From: Enterobacteriaceae bacterium RIT691
GTDB lineage: Bacteria; Pseudomonadota; Gammaproteobacteria; Enterobacterales; Enterobacteriaceae
Assembly (NCBI GenBank): GCA_009668205.1
Contig: WJYM01000003.1
Location: 124,001 to 188,000, forward strand
Direction: 5' to 3'
Length of the DNA stretch: 64,000 nt
The notes under the pieces were generated by a model. That model saw only the letters and a program-made list of their open reading frames with translations, was not told where the DNA came from and ran no database searches. Every line of letters starts with the position of its first letter. The stretch's first letter is position 1. This document shows, one piece after another, positions 36,698-44,080 of this stretch. Position numbers and translations under genes: made by a program.

Positions 36698-37513
36698 TTA
36701 CGGAGCCGTTTTCGATTCCCGGTCCAGATCTTCCGGCCAGCGGTATTGATGCCCTTCAGGCGTCCAGCTTGCCGGATGGTCTGTAAACATCGGCGTGGTA
36801 GGCACGCCACGGTTCTGCATGTACTGACAAATATGGCTCCACTCGGCCCAAACCATGCGGATATCGCCGACGACGGGGGTAACAGGAAAGCGGTGAAGTA
36901 CCTGATGGTTTCCAGGGCTACAGACGGCACATACAAGCTGGCTACCGAAGGTATAGCGCCCGGGCCAGAACAGCCGTTCGCCGTAAATATCCTGCCAGTC
37001 GAAAACCTTCACGACGACAGGCCAACGAGCCCATGGATTCCAGCCTTGCTGGAAATCATAGACGTAAACCTTCTGCCGCTTGAGATTAAAGCGAATTGGT
37101 GTCCAGCGGGGGCTGAATACTGCTTCTCTATAGAAAAATGCGAGGAATGAAAATAAAACAAACAATCCAGAGAAGCTAAGCACCCATCCCATCAGCAGTT
37201 TGTACATTCCTACACTAAAAAAGCCATAGAGAACAACAATCACAGGCGGAATCAAAATACCGAAAATCACCCATGCAACCCACCACGATTTATTGGTGTA
37301 GCAGGGGATTTCCATCCAGGTATCGTTCTTCTTGTTAAGCCGGATGAGTTGCGGTTTATAGGTCTGCTCTTCATCCCTGCCGGGCAGGTCTTCTTCCCAA
37401 TAGTCAGCCTGAGGCGTCAGTATTGAACGGGACCGGCTTTGGCGTCTTGTTCTCTCGATTTCCGCCAGTTCCTCTGCCGTTACCGGGGGAAGCTTATGGT
37501 TGTTCCTTGCCAT
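36698..37513 (-). CDS. DUF6708-like putative immunity protein, copy A
   Basis: A 271-residue membrane protein, the last of four tandem paralogues downstream of a VasX-like effector. The soluble N-terminus (1-77; [34 protein letters not shown]) and the C-terminal domain (about 127-271; [10 protein letters not shown]-type, [37 protein letters not shown]) are nearly identical in all copies. Two membrane helices between about 80 and 125 differ strongly. This copy has the divergent junction [19 protein letters not shown]. Family assignment to DUF6708 is from memory. The immunity role is inferred from its position behind a pore-type effector. Confidence 0.82.
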   Translation of the reverse strand: MARNNHKLPPVTAEELAEIERTRRQSRSRSILTPQADYWEEDLPGRDEEQTYKPQLIRLNKKNDTWMEIPCYTNKSWWVAWVIFGILIPPVIVVLYGFFSVGMYKLLMGWVLSFSGLFVLFSFLAFFYREAVFSPRWTPIRFNLKRQKVYVYDFQQGWNPWARWPVVVKVFDWQDIYGERLFWPGRYTFGSQLVCAVCSPGNHQVLHRFPVTPVVGDIRMVWAEWSHICQYMQNRGVPTTPMFTDHPASWTPEGHQYRWPEDLDRESKTAP

Positions 37514-37598
37514 CCTAACTCTCCGTCTTCTCGGTTAATCCTTCCCGGTGCTCTGCATTTGCTACTCCAGAATCTGACGGTTAGCGTCACCAAACAGG
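37514..37598 (-). repeat. Spacer A-B: decayed copy of the effector 3' end
   Basis: Read on the minus strand it contains gtgacgctaaccgtcag, then caccgggaaggattaaccg and gagagttagg before the next ATG. The effector's own end (40182-40262) contains the corresponding gtgacgctaaccgccag, ctaccgggaaggattaaccg and gatagttaag. A small deletion destroys the reading frame. Confidence 0.85.
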
Positions 37599-38408
37599 TT
37601 ATGGTGCCGTTTTCGATTCCCGATCCAGATCTTCCGGCCAGCGGTATTGATGCCCCTCAGGCGTCCAGCTTGCCGGATGGTCTGTAAACATTGGCGTGGT
37701 AGGTACGCCACGGCCCTGCATGTACTGACAAATATGGCTCCACTCAGCCCAAACCATGCGGATATCGCCGACGACGGGGGTAACAGGAAAGCGGTGAAGT
37801 ACCTGATGGGTTCCAGAGCTACAGACGGCACATGCAAGCTGGCTACCAAAGGTATAGCGTCCTGACCAGAACAGCCGCTCGCCGTAAATATCCTGCCAGT
37901 CGAAAACCTTCACGACGACGGGCCAACGTGCCCACGGATTCCAGCGTTGCTGGAAATCATAGACGTAAACCTTCTGCCGCTTGCGATTAAAGCGAATTGG
38001 TGTCCAGCGGGGGCTGTACATCACGGCCCGAAATGCAAACCACCAAAAAGATGAAAAAACAAAAAGACTAGTAAGCGCTATGATAAGGATCGGAACATAC
38101 ACAAGGGCCTTAAAGGTTATACAGATATAAAAAATAATAACGACTGTCATAATAGCTATCAAAAACCAGAGCACCCACCACGATTTATTGGTGTAGCAGG
38201 GGATCTCCATCCAGATATCATTCTTCTTGTTAATCCGGATGAGTTGCGGTTTATAGGTCTGCTCTTCATCCCTGCCGGGCAGGTCTTCTTCCCAATAGTC
38301 GGCCTGAGGCGTCAGTATCGAACGGGATGGGCCTTGGCGCCTTGTTCTCTCGATTTCCGCCAGTTCCTCTGCCGTTACCGGGGGAAGCTTATGGTTGTTC
38401 CTTGCCAT
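37599..38408 (-). CDS. DUF6708-like putative immunity protein, copy B
   Basis: A 269-residue paralogue, two residues shorter than the others because of its membrane segment (WFLIAIMTVVIIFYICITF, then VPILIIALTSLFVFSSFWWF). The flanking soluble parts are almost the same as in copies A, C and D, with a few changes such as HQVLH context SSGTHQ in place of SPGTHQ and QQRWNPW in place of QQGWNPW. The start ATG follows an 85-base spacer that holds a decayed effector tail. Membrane placement with both soluble domains on one side is expected from two helices. Immunity role is inferred. Confidence 0.82.
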   Translation of the reverse strand: MARNNHKLPPVTAEELAEIERTRRQGPSRSILTPQADYWEEDLPGRDEEQTYKPQLIRINKKNDIWMEIPCYTNKSWWVLWFLIAIMTVVIIFYICITFKALVYVPILIIALTSLFVFSSFWWFAFRAVMYSPRWTPIRFNRKRQKVYVYDFQQRWNPWARWPVVVKVFDWQDIYGERLFWSGRYTFGSQLACAVCSSGTHQVLHRFPVTPVVGDIRMVWAEWSHICQYMQGRGVPTTPMFTDHPASWTPEGHQYRWPEDLDRESKTAP

Positions 38409-38493
38409 CCTAACTCTCCGTCTTCTCGGTTAATCCTTCCCGGTACTCTGCATTTGCTACTCCAGAATCTGACGGTTAGCGTCACCAAACAGG
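38409..38493 (-). repeat. Spacer B-C: decayed copy of the effector 3' end
   Basis: Nearly identical to the A-B spacer (one or two substitutions), so these two units come from a recent duplication of spacer plus gene. Confidence 0.85.
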
Positions 38494-39309
38494 TTATGGC
38501 GCCGTTTTCGATTCCCGATCCAGATCTTCCGGCCAGCGGTATTGATGCCCTTCAGGCGTCCAGCTTGCCGGATGGTCTGAAAACATCGGCGTGGTAGGTA
38601 CGCCACGGCCCTGCATGTACTGGCAAATATGGCTCCACTCGGCCCAAACCATGCGGATATCGCCAACGACGGGGGTAACAGGAAAACGGTGCAGTACCTG
38701 ATGGGTTCCTGGGCTACAGACGGCACATACAAGCTGGCTACCGAAGGTATAGCGTCCGGACCAGAACAGCCGCTCGCCGTAAATATCCTGCCAGTCGAAA
38801 ACCTTCACGACGACGGGCCAACGTGCCCACGGATTCCAGCCTTGCTGGAACTCATAGACGTAAACCTTCTGCCGCTTGCGATTAAATCGAATTGGTGTCC
38901 AGCGGGGGCTGTACATCACGGCTCGAAATGAAAACCACCAAAAAGATGAAAATATGAAAAGGGCAAATAGAAGCATTAGCAAGAAAGGTAAATCAAAAAA
39001 CATCCCCGCAGAGAATCCCAAACAAATAAAAGTTGCAATAACAGCCGTCATCATTGCGAGCAAAAACCAGAGTACGCCCCACGATTTATTGGTGTAGCAG
39101 GGGATCTCCATCCAGGTATCGTTCTTCTTGTTAAGCCGGATGAGTTGCGGTTTATAGGTCTGCTCTTCATCCCTGCCGGGCAGGTCTTCTTCCCAATAGT
39201 TGGCCTGAGGCGTCAGTATTGAACGGGACGGGCTTTGGCGTCTTGCTCTCTCGATTTCCGCCAGTTCCTCTGCCGTTACCGGGGGAAGCTTATGGTTGTT
39301 CCTTGCCAT
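38494..39309 (-). CDS. DUF6708-like putative immunity protein, copy C
   Basis: A 271-residue paralogue. The membrane part is WFLLAMMTAVIATFICLGF and FLLMLLFALFIFSSFWWFSF, sharing its second-helix end with copy B but not its loop (SAGMFFDLP). N- and C-terminal domains match the others closely (NYWEEDLP in place of [17 protein letters not shown] in place of MFTDHPASW). Mosaic similarity to both B and D around the helices suggests recombination between copies. Function inferred as immunity. Confidence 0.82.
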   Translation of the reverse strand: MARNNHKLPPVTAEELAEIERARRQSPSRSILTPQANYWEEDLPGRDEEQTYKPQLIRLNKKNDTWMEIPCYTNKSWGVLWFLLAMMTAVIATFICLGFSAGMFFDLPFLLMLLFALFIFSSFWWFSFRAVMYSPRWTPIRFNRKRQKVYVYEFQQGWNPWARWPVVVKVFDWQDIYGERLFWSGRYTFGSQLVCAVCSPGTHQVLHRFPVTPVVGDIRMVWAEWSHICQYMQGRGVPTTPMFSDHPASWTPEGHQYRWPEDLDRESKTAP

Positions 39310-39365
39310 CCTAACTCTCCGTCTTAACGATTATTCCCGAAGCAGCTACTGCGTAATCAAACAGG
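39310..39365 (-). repeat. Spacer C-D: chimeric remnant of the effector gene
   Basis: Only 56 bases. Besides the end gagagttagg it contains gattacgcagtagctgcttc, matching an internal effector stretch at about 40640-40670 (ggttacgcagtagctgcttt). An internal effector piece is thus fused to the effector tail by a deletion. Confidence 0.75.
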
Positions 39366-40181
39366 TTACGGCGCCGTTTTCGATTCCCGGTCCAGATCTT
39401 CCGGCCAGCGGTATTGATGCCCTTCAGGCGTCCAGCTCGCCGGATGGTCTGTAAACATCGGCGTGGTAGGTACGCCACGGCCCTGCATGTACTGACAAAT
39501 ATGGCTCCATTCAGCCCAAACCATGCGGATATCGCCGACGACGGGGGTAACAGGAAAGCGGTGAAGTACCTGATGGGTTCCAGGGCTACAGACGGCACAT
39601 ACAAGCTGGCTACCGAAGGTATAGCGTCCTGACCAGAACAGCCGCTCGCCGTAAATGTCCTGCCAGTCGAAAACTTTCACGACGACAGGCCAACGTGCCC
39701 ACGGATTCCAGCCTTGCTGGAACTCATAGACGTAAACCTTCTGCCGCTTGCGATTAAAGCGAATTGGTGTCCAGCGGGGGCTGTACATCACGGCTCGAAA
39801 TGAGAATGCGATAAATGACGATAGAACAAACAGGCCAAAGAAAATTAAAAGACATCCACCAACAGAAGAATAAAACTTGGCACCAAAAAACATGTAAACA
39901 ACAAATATCAATGGAGGTATGAGAATGGCAATCAAAAACCAGAGTACGCCCCACGATTTATTGGTGTAGCAGGGGATCTCCATCCAGGTATCGTTCTTCT
40001 TGTTAAGCCGGATGAGTTGCGGTTTATAGGGCTGCTCTTCATCCCTGCCGGGCAGGTCTTCTTCCCAATAGTCGACCTGAGGCGTCAGTATTGAACGGGA
40101 TGGGCCTTGGTGTCTTGTTCTCTCGATTTCCGCCAGTTCCTCTGCCGTTACTGGGGGAAGCTTATGGTTGTTCCTTGCCAT
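39366..40181 (-). CDS. DUF6708-like putative immunity protein, copy D (next to the effector)
   Basis: A 271-residue paralogue whose ATG lies one base after the effector stop (TAA-G-ATG), so translation is coupled and this is the best candidate for the cognate immunity protein. The membrane segment is WFLIAILIPPLIFVVYMFF then GGCLLIFFGLFVLSSFIAF, closer to copy A (ILIPP, GLFVL, SFxAF) than to B or C. The soluble parts are near-identical to the other copies. Immunity to a pore-forming effector would act at the inner membrane, consistent with its helices; this is inference. Confidence 0.84.
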   Translation of the reverse strand: MARNNHKLPPVTAEELAEIERTRHQGPSRSILTPQVDYWEEDLPGRDEEQPYKPQLIRLNKKNDTWMEIPCYTNKSWGVLWFLIAILIPPLIFVVYMFFGAKFYSSVGGCLLIFFGLFVLSSFIAFSFRAVMYSPRWTPIRFNRKRQKVYVYEFQQGWNPWARWPVVVKVFDWQDIYGERLFWSGRYTFGSQLVCAVCSPGTHQVLHRFPVTPVVGDIRMVWAEWSHICQYMQGRGVPTTPMFTDHPASWTPEGHQYRWPEDLDRESKTAP

Positions 40182-40182
40182 C

Positions 40183-43100
40183 TTAACTATCCGCCTTCAC
40201 GGTTAATCCTTCCCGGTAGTTTGCATCTTTCACGTCCGGCCAGAAGCTGGCGGTTAGCGTCACAGAAGCGACCTGAGTTTCCTTCACACTGATGCGAACC
40301 AGTAAGACAACCGCATCGTCTGTTACGATTCGCTTACTTTCTGGGTTAAGGCAGCGCGGATTCACGCTTGTAATGTCTGGCGTACCATCGATGTTCAATG
40401 ACACTGATACCAGCTCTGTGACGTCTGCTGTCAGCCTGTACTGCAAGCCAGAAATTCCATCCTGATAGCCGGGAAGCACCAACTTCATTTCGATTTCACG
40501 GTAATACTCGCCGTAGATAATCGTCGGGGCACTGAACGCGACCTCTGCTACCATGCCCGACATAACCGCATACCAGGCATCGAGCATGCTACTGAGCGCT
40601 TTCGTGTCTTTCTCATACCAGACGACATCGCTGTCATGACGGTTAATCCCAAAGCAGCTACTGCGTAACCACACCTCCAGAGGAGTACTACGATACTGTG
40701 CGGCGGTGTAAGCAATCCCGGCCCCGACGAAGATCAGAAGCGCCCCCAGCCCGGCCATTCCCGCCAGAGCAAAAACACCATTCCATGAGCTGATAATGCC
40801 CATGGTTCCGCCAGCAAAGGTTGAGACTCCACCTATGAAATACAATGAACTAGATATGTAATCACCAGAAATCCTCTCGTTGTTGGACAAAACAAGCATC
40901 CTCACACCATCAATCACCGCCGCCGCCCCGGCAAGAATCCCGCCAGCCTTTATCAGTGGATGGACAAACCCTCTTTTCTCCAGCAGAGCCCAGTTCATTC
41001 GGGTCACCATCATATGGCTGAACCCGCCGATCTCAGATGCTGCACTCACCACCATCAGACGATTAATCGCCAGCGTCATTGACGCATCAGTGTGGCCGCT
41101 GACGGCCTGCTCCAGATTGTCGGTATTCTGCTGCCAGTCGCTGATTTGCAGGCCCAGCATCACCGCCGACAGGACCAGACCGACGCTGTTCCCGCTGAGG
41201 AAGCGACGATTACGCTCTGTCAGCAGGCTCTCCGGGCTTACCGCCGGGGCCTCGGGACCTTTGAGTGAGATAGAGGCGACGCGAAGGCCCGATACCGCTG
41301 ATATCTTCTCCGGAGTGGAGGCGTGGGGAAGTGCATCCAGTGCCGCCTGAGCGCCCGGTTCGGTTGACGCGATACGGATGGTTAATGGCAGATTGAGTAA
41401 CTTTTCGTTGGTGATTTTCGTAAGCCCGCCCGTCGCTGCGGCAAAGCCCGACTGCCCTGAACCACCGAATGACGCCACTGAAAGATCTGACCAGGCGTTC
41501 GGAAACAGGTTAACGAGCCGCTGGAAACGCCCGATAGTGGTGTCCAGTTCCAGCAGGTGGACCGTCTCGCCGTAGGTGCTGTAAGCCGTGCCCTGGAGCA
41601 TCCGGCTGTAGCCGCTGCGGGTAGCATCATCCAGACGGTCCTTCAGGCGACTGACGGCGGCGTTCAGAGCCATGATTCGCCCGGTGACGAGTAACTGAAC
41701 GGGGTCATGCTTTAGCATGTTCGCCATCTCGTCCGAGCCGCCCGCGGTTTTCAGGTAGGAGTAGCCCGCGGACCCCGCCAGAATGGAAGACGTATCTGGT
41801 GTCAGAACGTTCCGTAATCCACTCAGGCCAATGGTATTGCTAAAGACGGCGGCGTTCTGCGTGTGGTTCTGAGCCAGTAAACCGACATAAGCAGGAGAAT
41901 CCGGGGTCTTCATCCAGTCAAGCCAGACCGCATCACTGTGCTTCATCGGGCCGCCCTGAAGGCAGACTGACAGCGTTTTCATGTGCAGGAACCAGTCGAC
42001 GTCATTTTCTTGCGGGGCGTAGTCATGGTCCATGACCGTTAACCATGCCTTCCCCTGATACCAGGCGGCAAGGTCGCTGTCGACGGCAGCAATTTTCTCC
42101 TGCCAATTATCGATATCGTTTTTGTACTGTCGTTCGAAGGTAAGACGGGCCGTTTCGCTGTAGCAGGCATTAATCCGGGCGAGCTCGAAGCCCATCGTTC
42201 TTTTGGCCACATCTTCAGCGGATGTTATCTGGTGCATGGCGGCGGGGTAACCCGAATCCGGACGACCGAACTCTGGCTGGCTGTTTTTACTGATAGTGTC
42301 CTGCACCGCTTTCAGCGTGCGGGTGATGGCCTGGGAGGTCATAAATCGGTGGCGGACTTCAGTGCGGGAAGTGTAGTCATGGCAGTCCTGAATCAGCTGC
42401 AGGCGACCGCTGTTAAGCTCCTGAATGACGCCGATAGGATCGTCCAGAATGATAGCCCCGGCACTGCCGAACGTGTCGATAGTTCTCATGACCTTGCCAC
42501 TCATGGCATTGAATTTTGTCTTTTCCTTGCGGGGATGGAAGCCATGGGCACCGCCCTGTACCGTTTCGCTGTAGGGACCAATAGCGATACCCGGCTGCGG
42601 GAAAAAGTCAGTATGGAATTCGGTAACACGCTCCGTCAGCGACGACAGGCTGAAATCCAGTGCCATGCCTCGCGCATGTTTACCCGGTGAAGCCTGAAAT
42701 GCCTTCAGGTCGACGTGGGTGAAGCGACCCGGTGGGCGTTGCTTAACGTATGCGGCGAGAACCTCAGGACTCCACGGGTCGCTGCTGAAGGCGATTTCAG
42801 CCTGACTGTACGTCTTCGTGTCGATATTGATAAAGCTCGCAATGATATCGTGATTCGCTTCACGACAGGCCGAATTAAGAGGTTCGACAGTCTCATCCTC
42901 AGGTCTGTGCTTGCAGTAAAACTCCCGTATGTGCCCTTCAGCGGTGACCTGGTAAGCCTGCCATATGATGTTATCGAGCAAGACGTAGAGATAACCTTCA
43001 CGCAGGGTGCGCAGGGCATACTTGTACTCACCGCCGCTCAGCGTAATAGCCTGGTCCGGAACGGAAGGTTGCCAGGAGGGGCTTGTACCTGTGGTAATAG

Positions 43101-43230
43101 CAGCAACCCGCAGGGGGTAAATCGCCAGACCTTCACGCATACAGGCTTTGCAGCCGGAAGGCAGTTGCGCCACCTGCTTAGCTGCGGTGCTGTTTCGCAT
43201 CACCTGATCACGTATTAATTGGGTATCCAT
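40183..43230 (-). CDS. VasX-like type VI secretion effector with membrane C-terminus
   Basis: A 1015-residue protein. The N-terminus has the toxin VasX N-terminal region pattern: CKACMREGLAIYPLR (C27, C30), YALRTLREGYLYVLLD and WQAYQVTAEGHIREF. A long soluble middle part follows. Four hydrophobic segments lie at about 675-695, 758-782, 788-813 and 815-842, glycine- and alanine-rich as in colicin-like pore formers. A beta-type tail ends in TASFWPDVKDANYREG. Known VasX proteins are VgrG-delivered toxins that permeabilise the inner membrane of competitors. There is no vgrG, PAAR, hcp or adaptor gene in the window, so delivery must depend on a machine encoded elsewhere. It is cotranscribed with the downstream immunity-like array. 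Confidence 0.87.
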   Translation of the reverse strand: MDTQLIRDQVMRNSTAAKQVAQLPSGCKACMREGLAIYPLRVAAITTGTSPSWQPSVPDQAITLSGGEYKYALRTLREGYLYVLLDNIIWQAYQVTAEGHIREFYCKHRPEDETVEPLNSACREANHDIIASFINIDTKTYSQAEIAFSSDPWSPEVLAAYVKQRPPGRFTHVDLKAFQASPGKHARGMALDFSLSSLTERVTEFHTDFFPQPGIAIGPYSETVQGGAHGFHPRKEKTKFNAMSGKVMRTIDTFGSAGAIILDDPIGVIQELNSGRLQLIQDCHDYTSRTEVRHRFMTSQAITRTLKAVQDTISKNSQPEFGRPDSGYPAAMHQITSAEDVAKRTMGFELARINACYSETARLTFERQYKNDIDNWQEKIAAVDSDLAAWYQGKAWLTVMDHDYAPQENDVDWFLHMKTLSVCLQGGPMKHSDAVWLDWMKTPDSPAYVGLLAQNHTQNAAVFSNTIGLSGLRNVLTPDTSSILAGSAGYSYLKTAGGSDEMANMLKHDPVQLLVTGRIMALNAAVSRLKDRLDDATRSGYSRMLQGTAYSTYGETVHLLELDTTIGRFQRLVNLFPNAWSDLSVASFGGSGQSGFAAATGGLTKITNEKLLNLPLTIRIASTEPGAQAALDALPHASTPEKISAVSGLRVASISLKGPEAPAVSPESLLTERNRRFLSGNSVGLVLSAVMLGLQISDWQQNTDNLEQAVSGHTDASMTLAINRLMVVSAASEIGGFSHMMVTRMNWALLEKRGFVHPLIKAGGILAGAAAVIDGVRMLVLSNNERISGDYISSSLYFIGGVSTFAGGTMGIISSWNGVFALAGMAGLGALLIFVGAGIAYTAAQYRSTPLEVWLRSSCFGINRHDSDVVWYEKDTKALSSMLDAWYAVMSGMVAEVAFSAPTIIYGEYYREIEMKLVLPGYQDGISGLQYRLTADVTELVSVSLNIDGTPDITSVNPRCLNPESKRIVTDDAVVLLVRISVKETQVASVTLTASFWPDVKDANYREGLTVKADS

Positions 43231-43561
43231 TCCGTTCTCACTCAGCTGGTATAGTGCCTATACCGGCGCCAGTAGCGTCCGTATCATGAAAAAAACCATC
43301 GCAGGATGGCTTAAAAATGAACCTCTTCAGGCTGTGTAGTCTACAGGTTAATTAACCATCAACCGATAACAACTATCTGAAACTACTGTGCAAAAAATCG
43401 GGTATCAATCGAAGGGCATGACCTCTGGGGGCGCATCGTATTATCGGGGATGATGGACTTGACGGAGTGGCACTAAGAAGCCGCAGTGACTCACGCATGA
43501 TGAAGTCAGCCTGCTCGTAGATAGAGTTTGCTATTTGGCTGAGGAATCGGCACTCACCCAC
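43231..43561. other. Effector upstream region, no recognisable gene
   Basis: About 330 bases between the effector start and the right 85-bp repeat. It should hold the island's promoter. A minus-strand frame of 62 codons (43373-43561) is open but has no family resemblance or ribosome-binding site that I can support. Confidence 0.55.
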
Positions 43562-43646
43562 TCATGATTAATCTTTTTGCATTGTTGCCGGTGAATCGCT
43601 CAGTTTTTTCGAATAAACAAAAGCTCGCCGAAAGTCTACGCGAAAT
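43562..43646. repeat. 85-bp direct repeat, right copy
   Basis: Second copy of the yffB 5' region including a start-codon-like ATG, same orientation as the left copy, three mismatches. Beyond it the sequence continues into the acrD/ypfM intergenic region, so this copy probably continues into the original yffB upstream DNA. The next 270 bases contain no gene I can support before ypfM. Confidence 0.93.
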
Positions 43647-43918
43647 AAACGTCAGACCCTACGTAACCTGCCGTAAAATATCAACCCGAGAATACTGAAT
43701 GAATTTTCACTTAAGCTGCATAATGGTGCGAATTCATACGTGGCCGATGCTGTTTCGAAATATTGCAGTAAGTCACATTAAATAAATGGTTATCAGTCAT
43801 AGTAACGGTAAGCCCCGTGACACGGTGGCTGGGAGCAGTTATCGCAGCAATGGGTTGAACCATCTTCACAACGTCAGGCTATTTTCGTACACTAACCATA
43901 ATAATAAGAGAGGTTGTT

Positions 43919-43978
43919 ATGATCGAACATGAAGTGGGAAACTGGAAAGATTTTATCGAAGATATGCTTCGTAAATAA
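43919..43978 (+). CDS. ypfM: YpfM, 19-residue small protein
   Basis: MIEHEVGNWKDFIEDMLRK is almost the E. coli small protein YpfM, which has one or two substitutions. A good ribosome-binding site AGAGAGG lies upstream. It lies between acrD and yffB as in E. coli, on the strand opposite acrD. Function unknown. Survival of this tiny frame beside the island supports that it is a real gene. Confidence 0.9.
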   Translation: MIEHEVGNWKDFIEDMLRK

Positions 43979-44033
43979 TTCCATTGCGGGCACTGCGCTA
44001 ACTGTTTTACGGCTGTAATACTTCGCAGAAGCG

Positions 44034-44067
44034 ACAAAAAAGGCGACCAACGCGGTCGCCTTTTTCG
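44034..44067. terminator. acrD/ypfM bidirectional terminator
   Basis: AAAAAAGGCGACC-aacgc-GGTCGCCTTTTT, a strong stem between the convergent ypfM and acrD. Confidence 0.93.
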
Positions 44068-44080
44068 TGGGTTGTTCAGT

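Noticed and set aside
37514-39365. CRISPR array or phase-variable repeats in the immunity region
   Set aside because: The repeats are whole genes and 56-85-base spacers with effector similarity, not short regularly spaced direct repeats.
36698-40181. The tandem paralogues as an assembly artefact
   Set aside because: The membrane cores and spacers differ between copies, so they are not simple duplicated reads, although collapse or expansion of further copies cannot be excluded.
43373-43561. 62-codon minus-strand frame upstream of the effector
   Set aside because: No ribosome-binding site or family resemblance, and it ends exactly at the duplicated repeat; not supportable as a gene.
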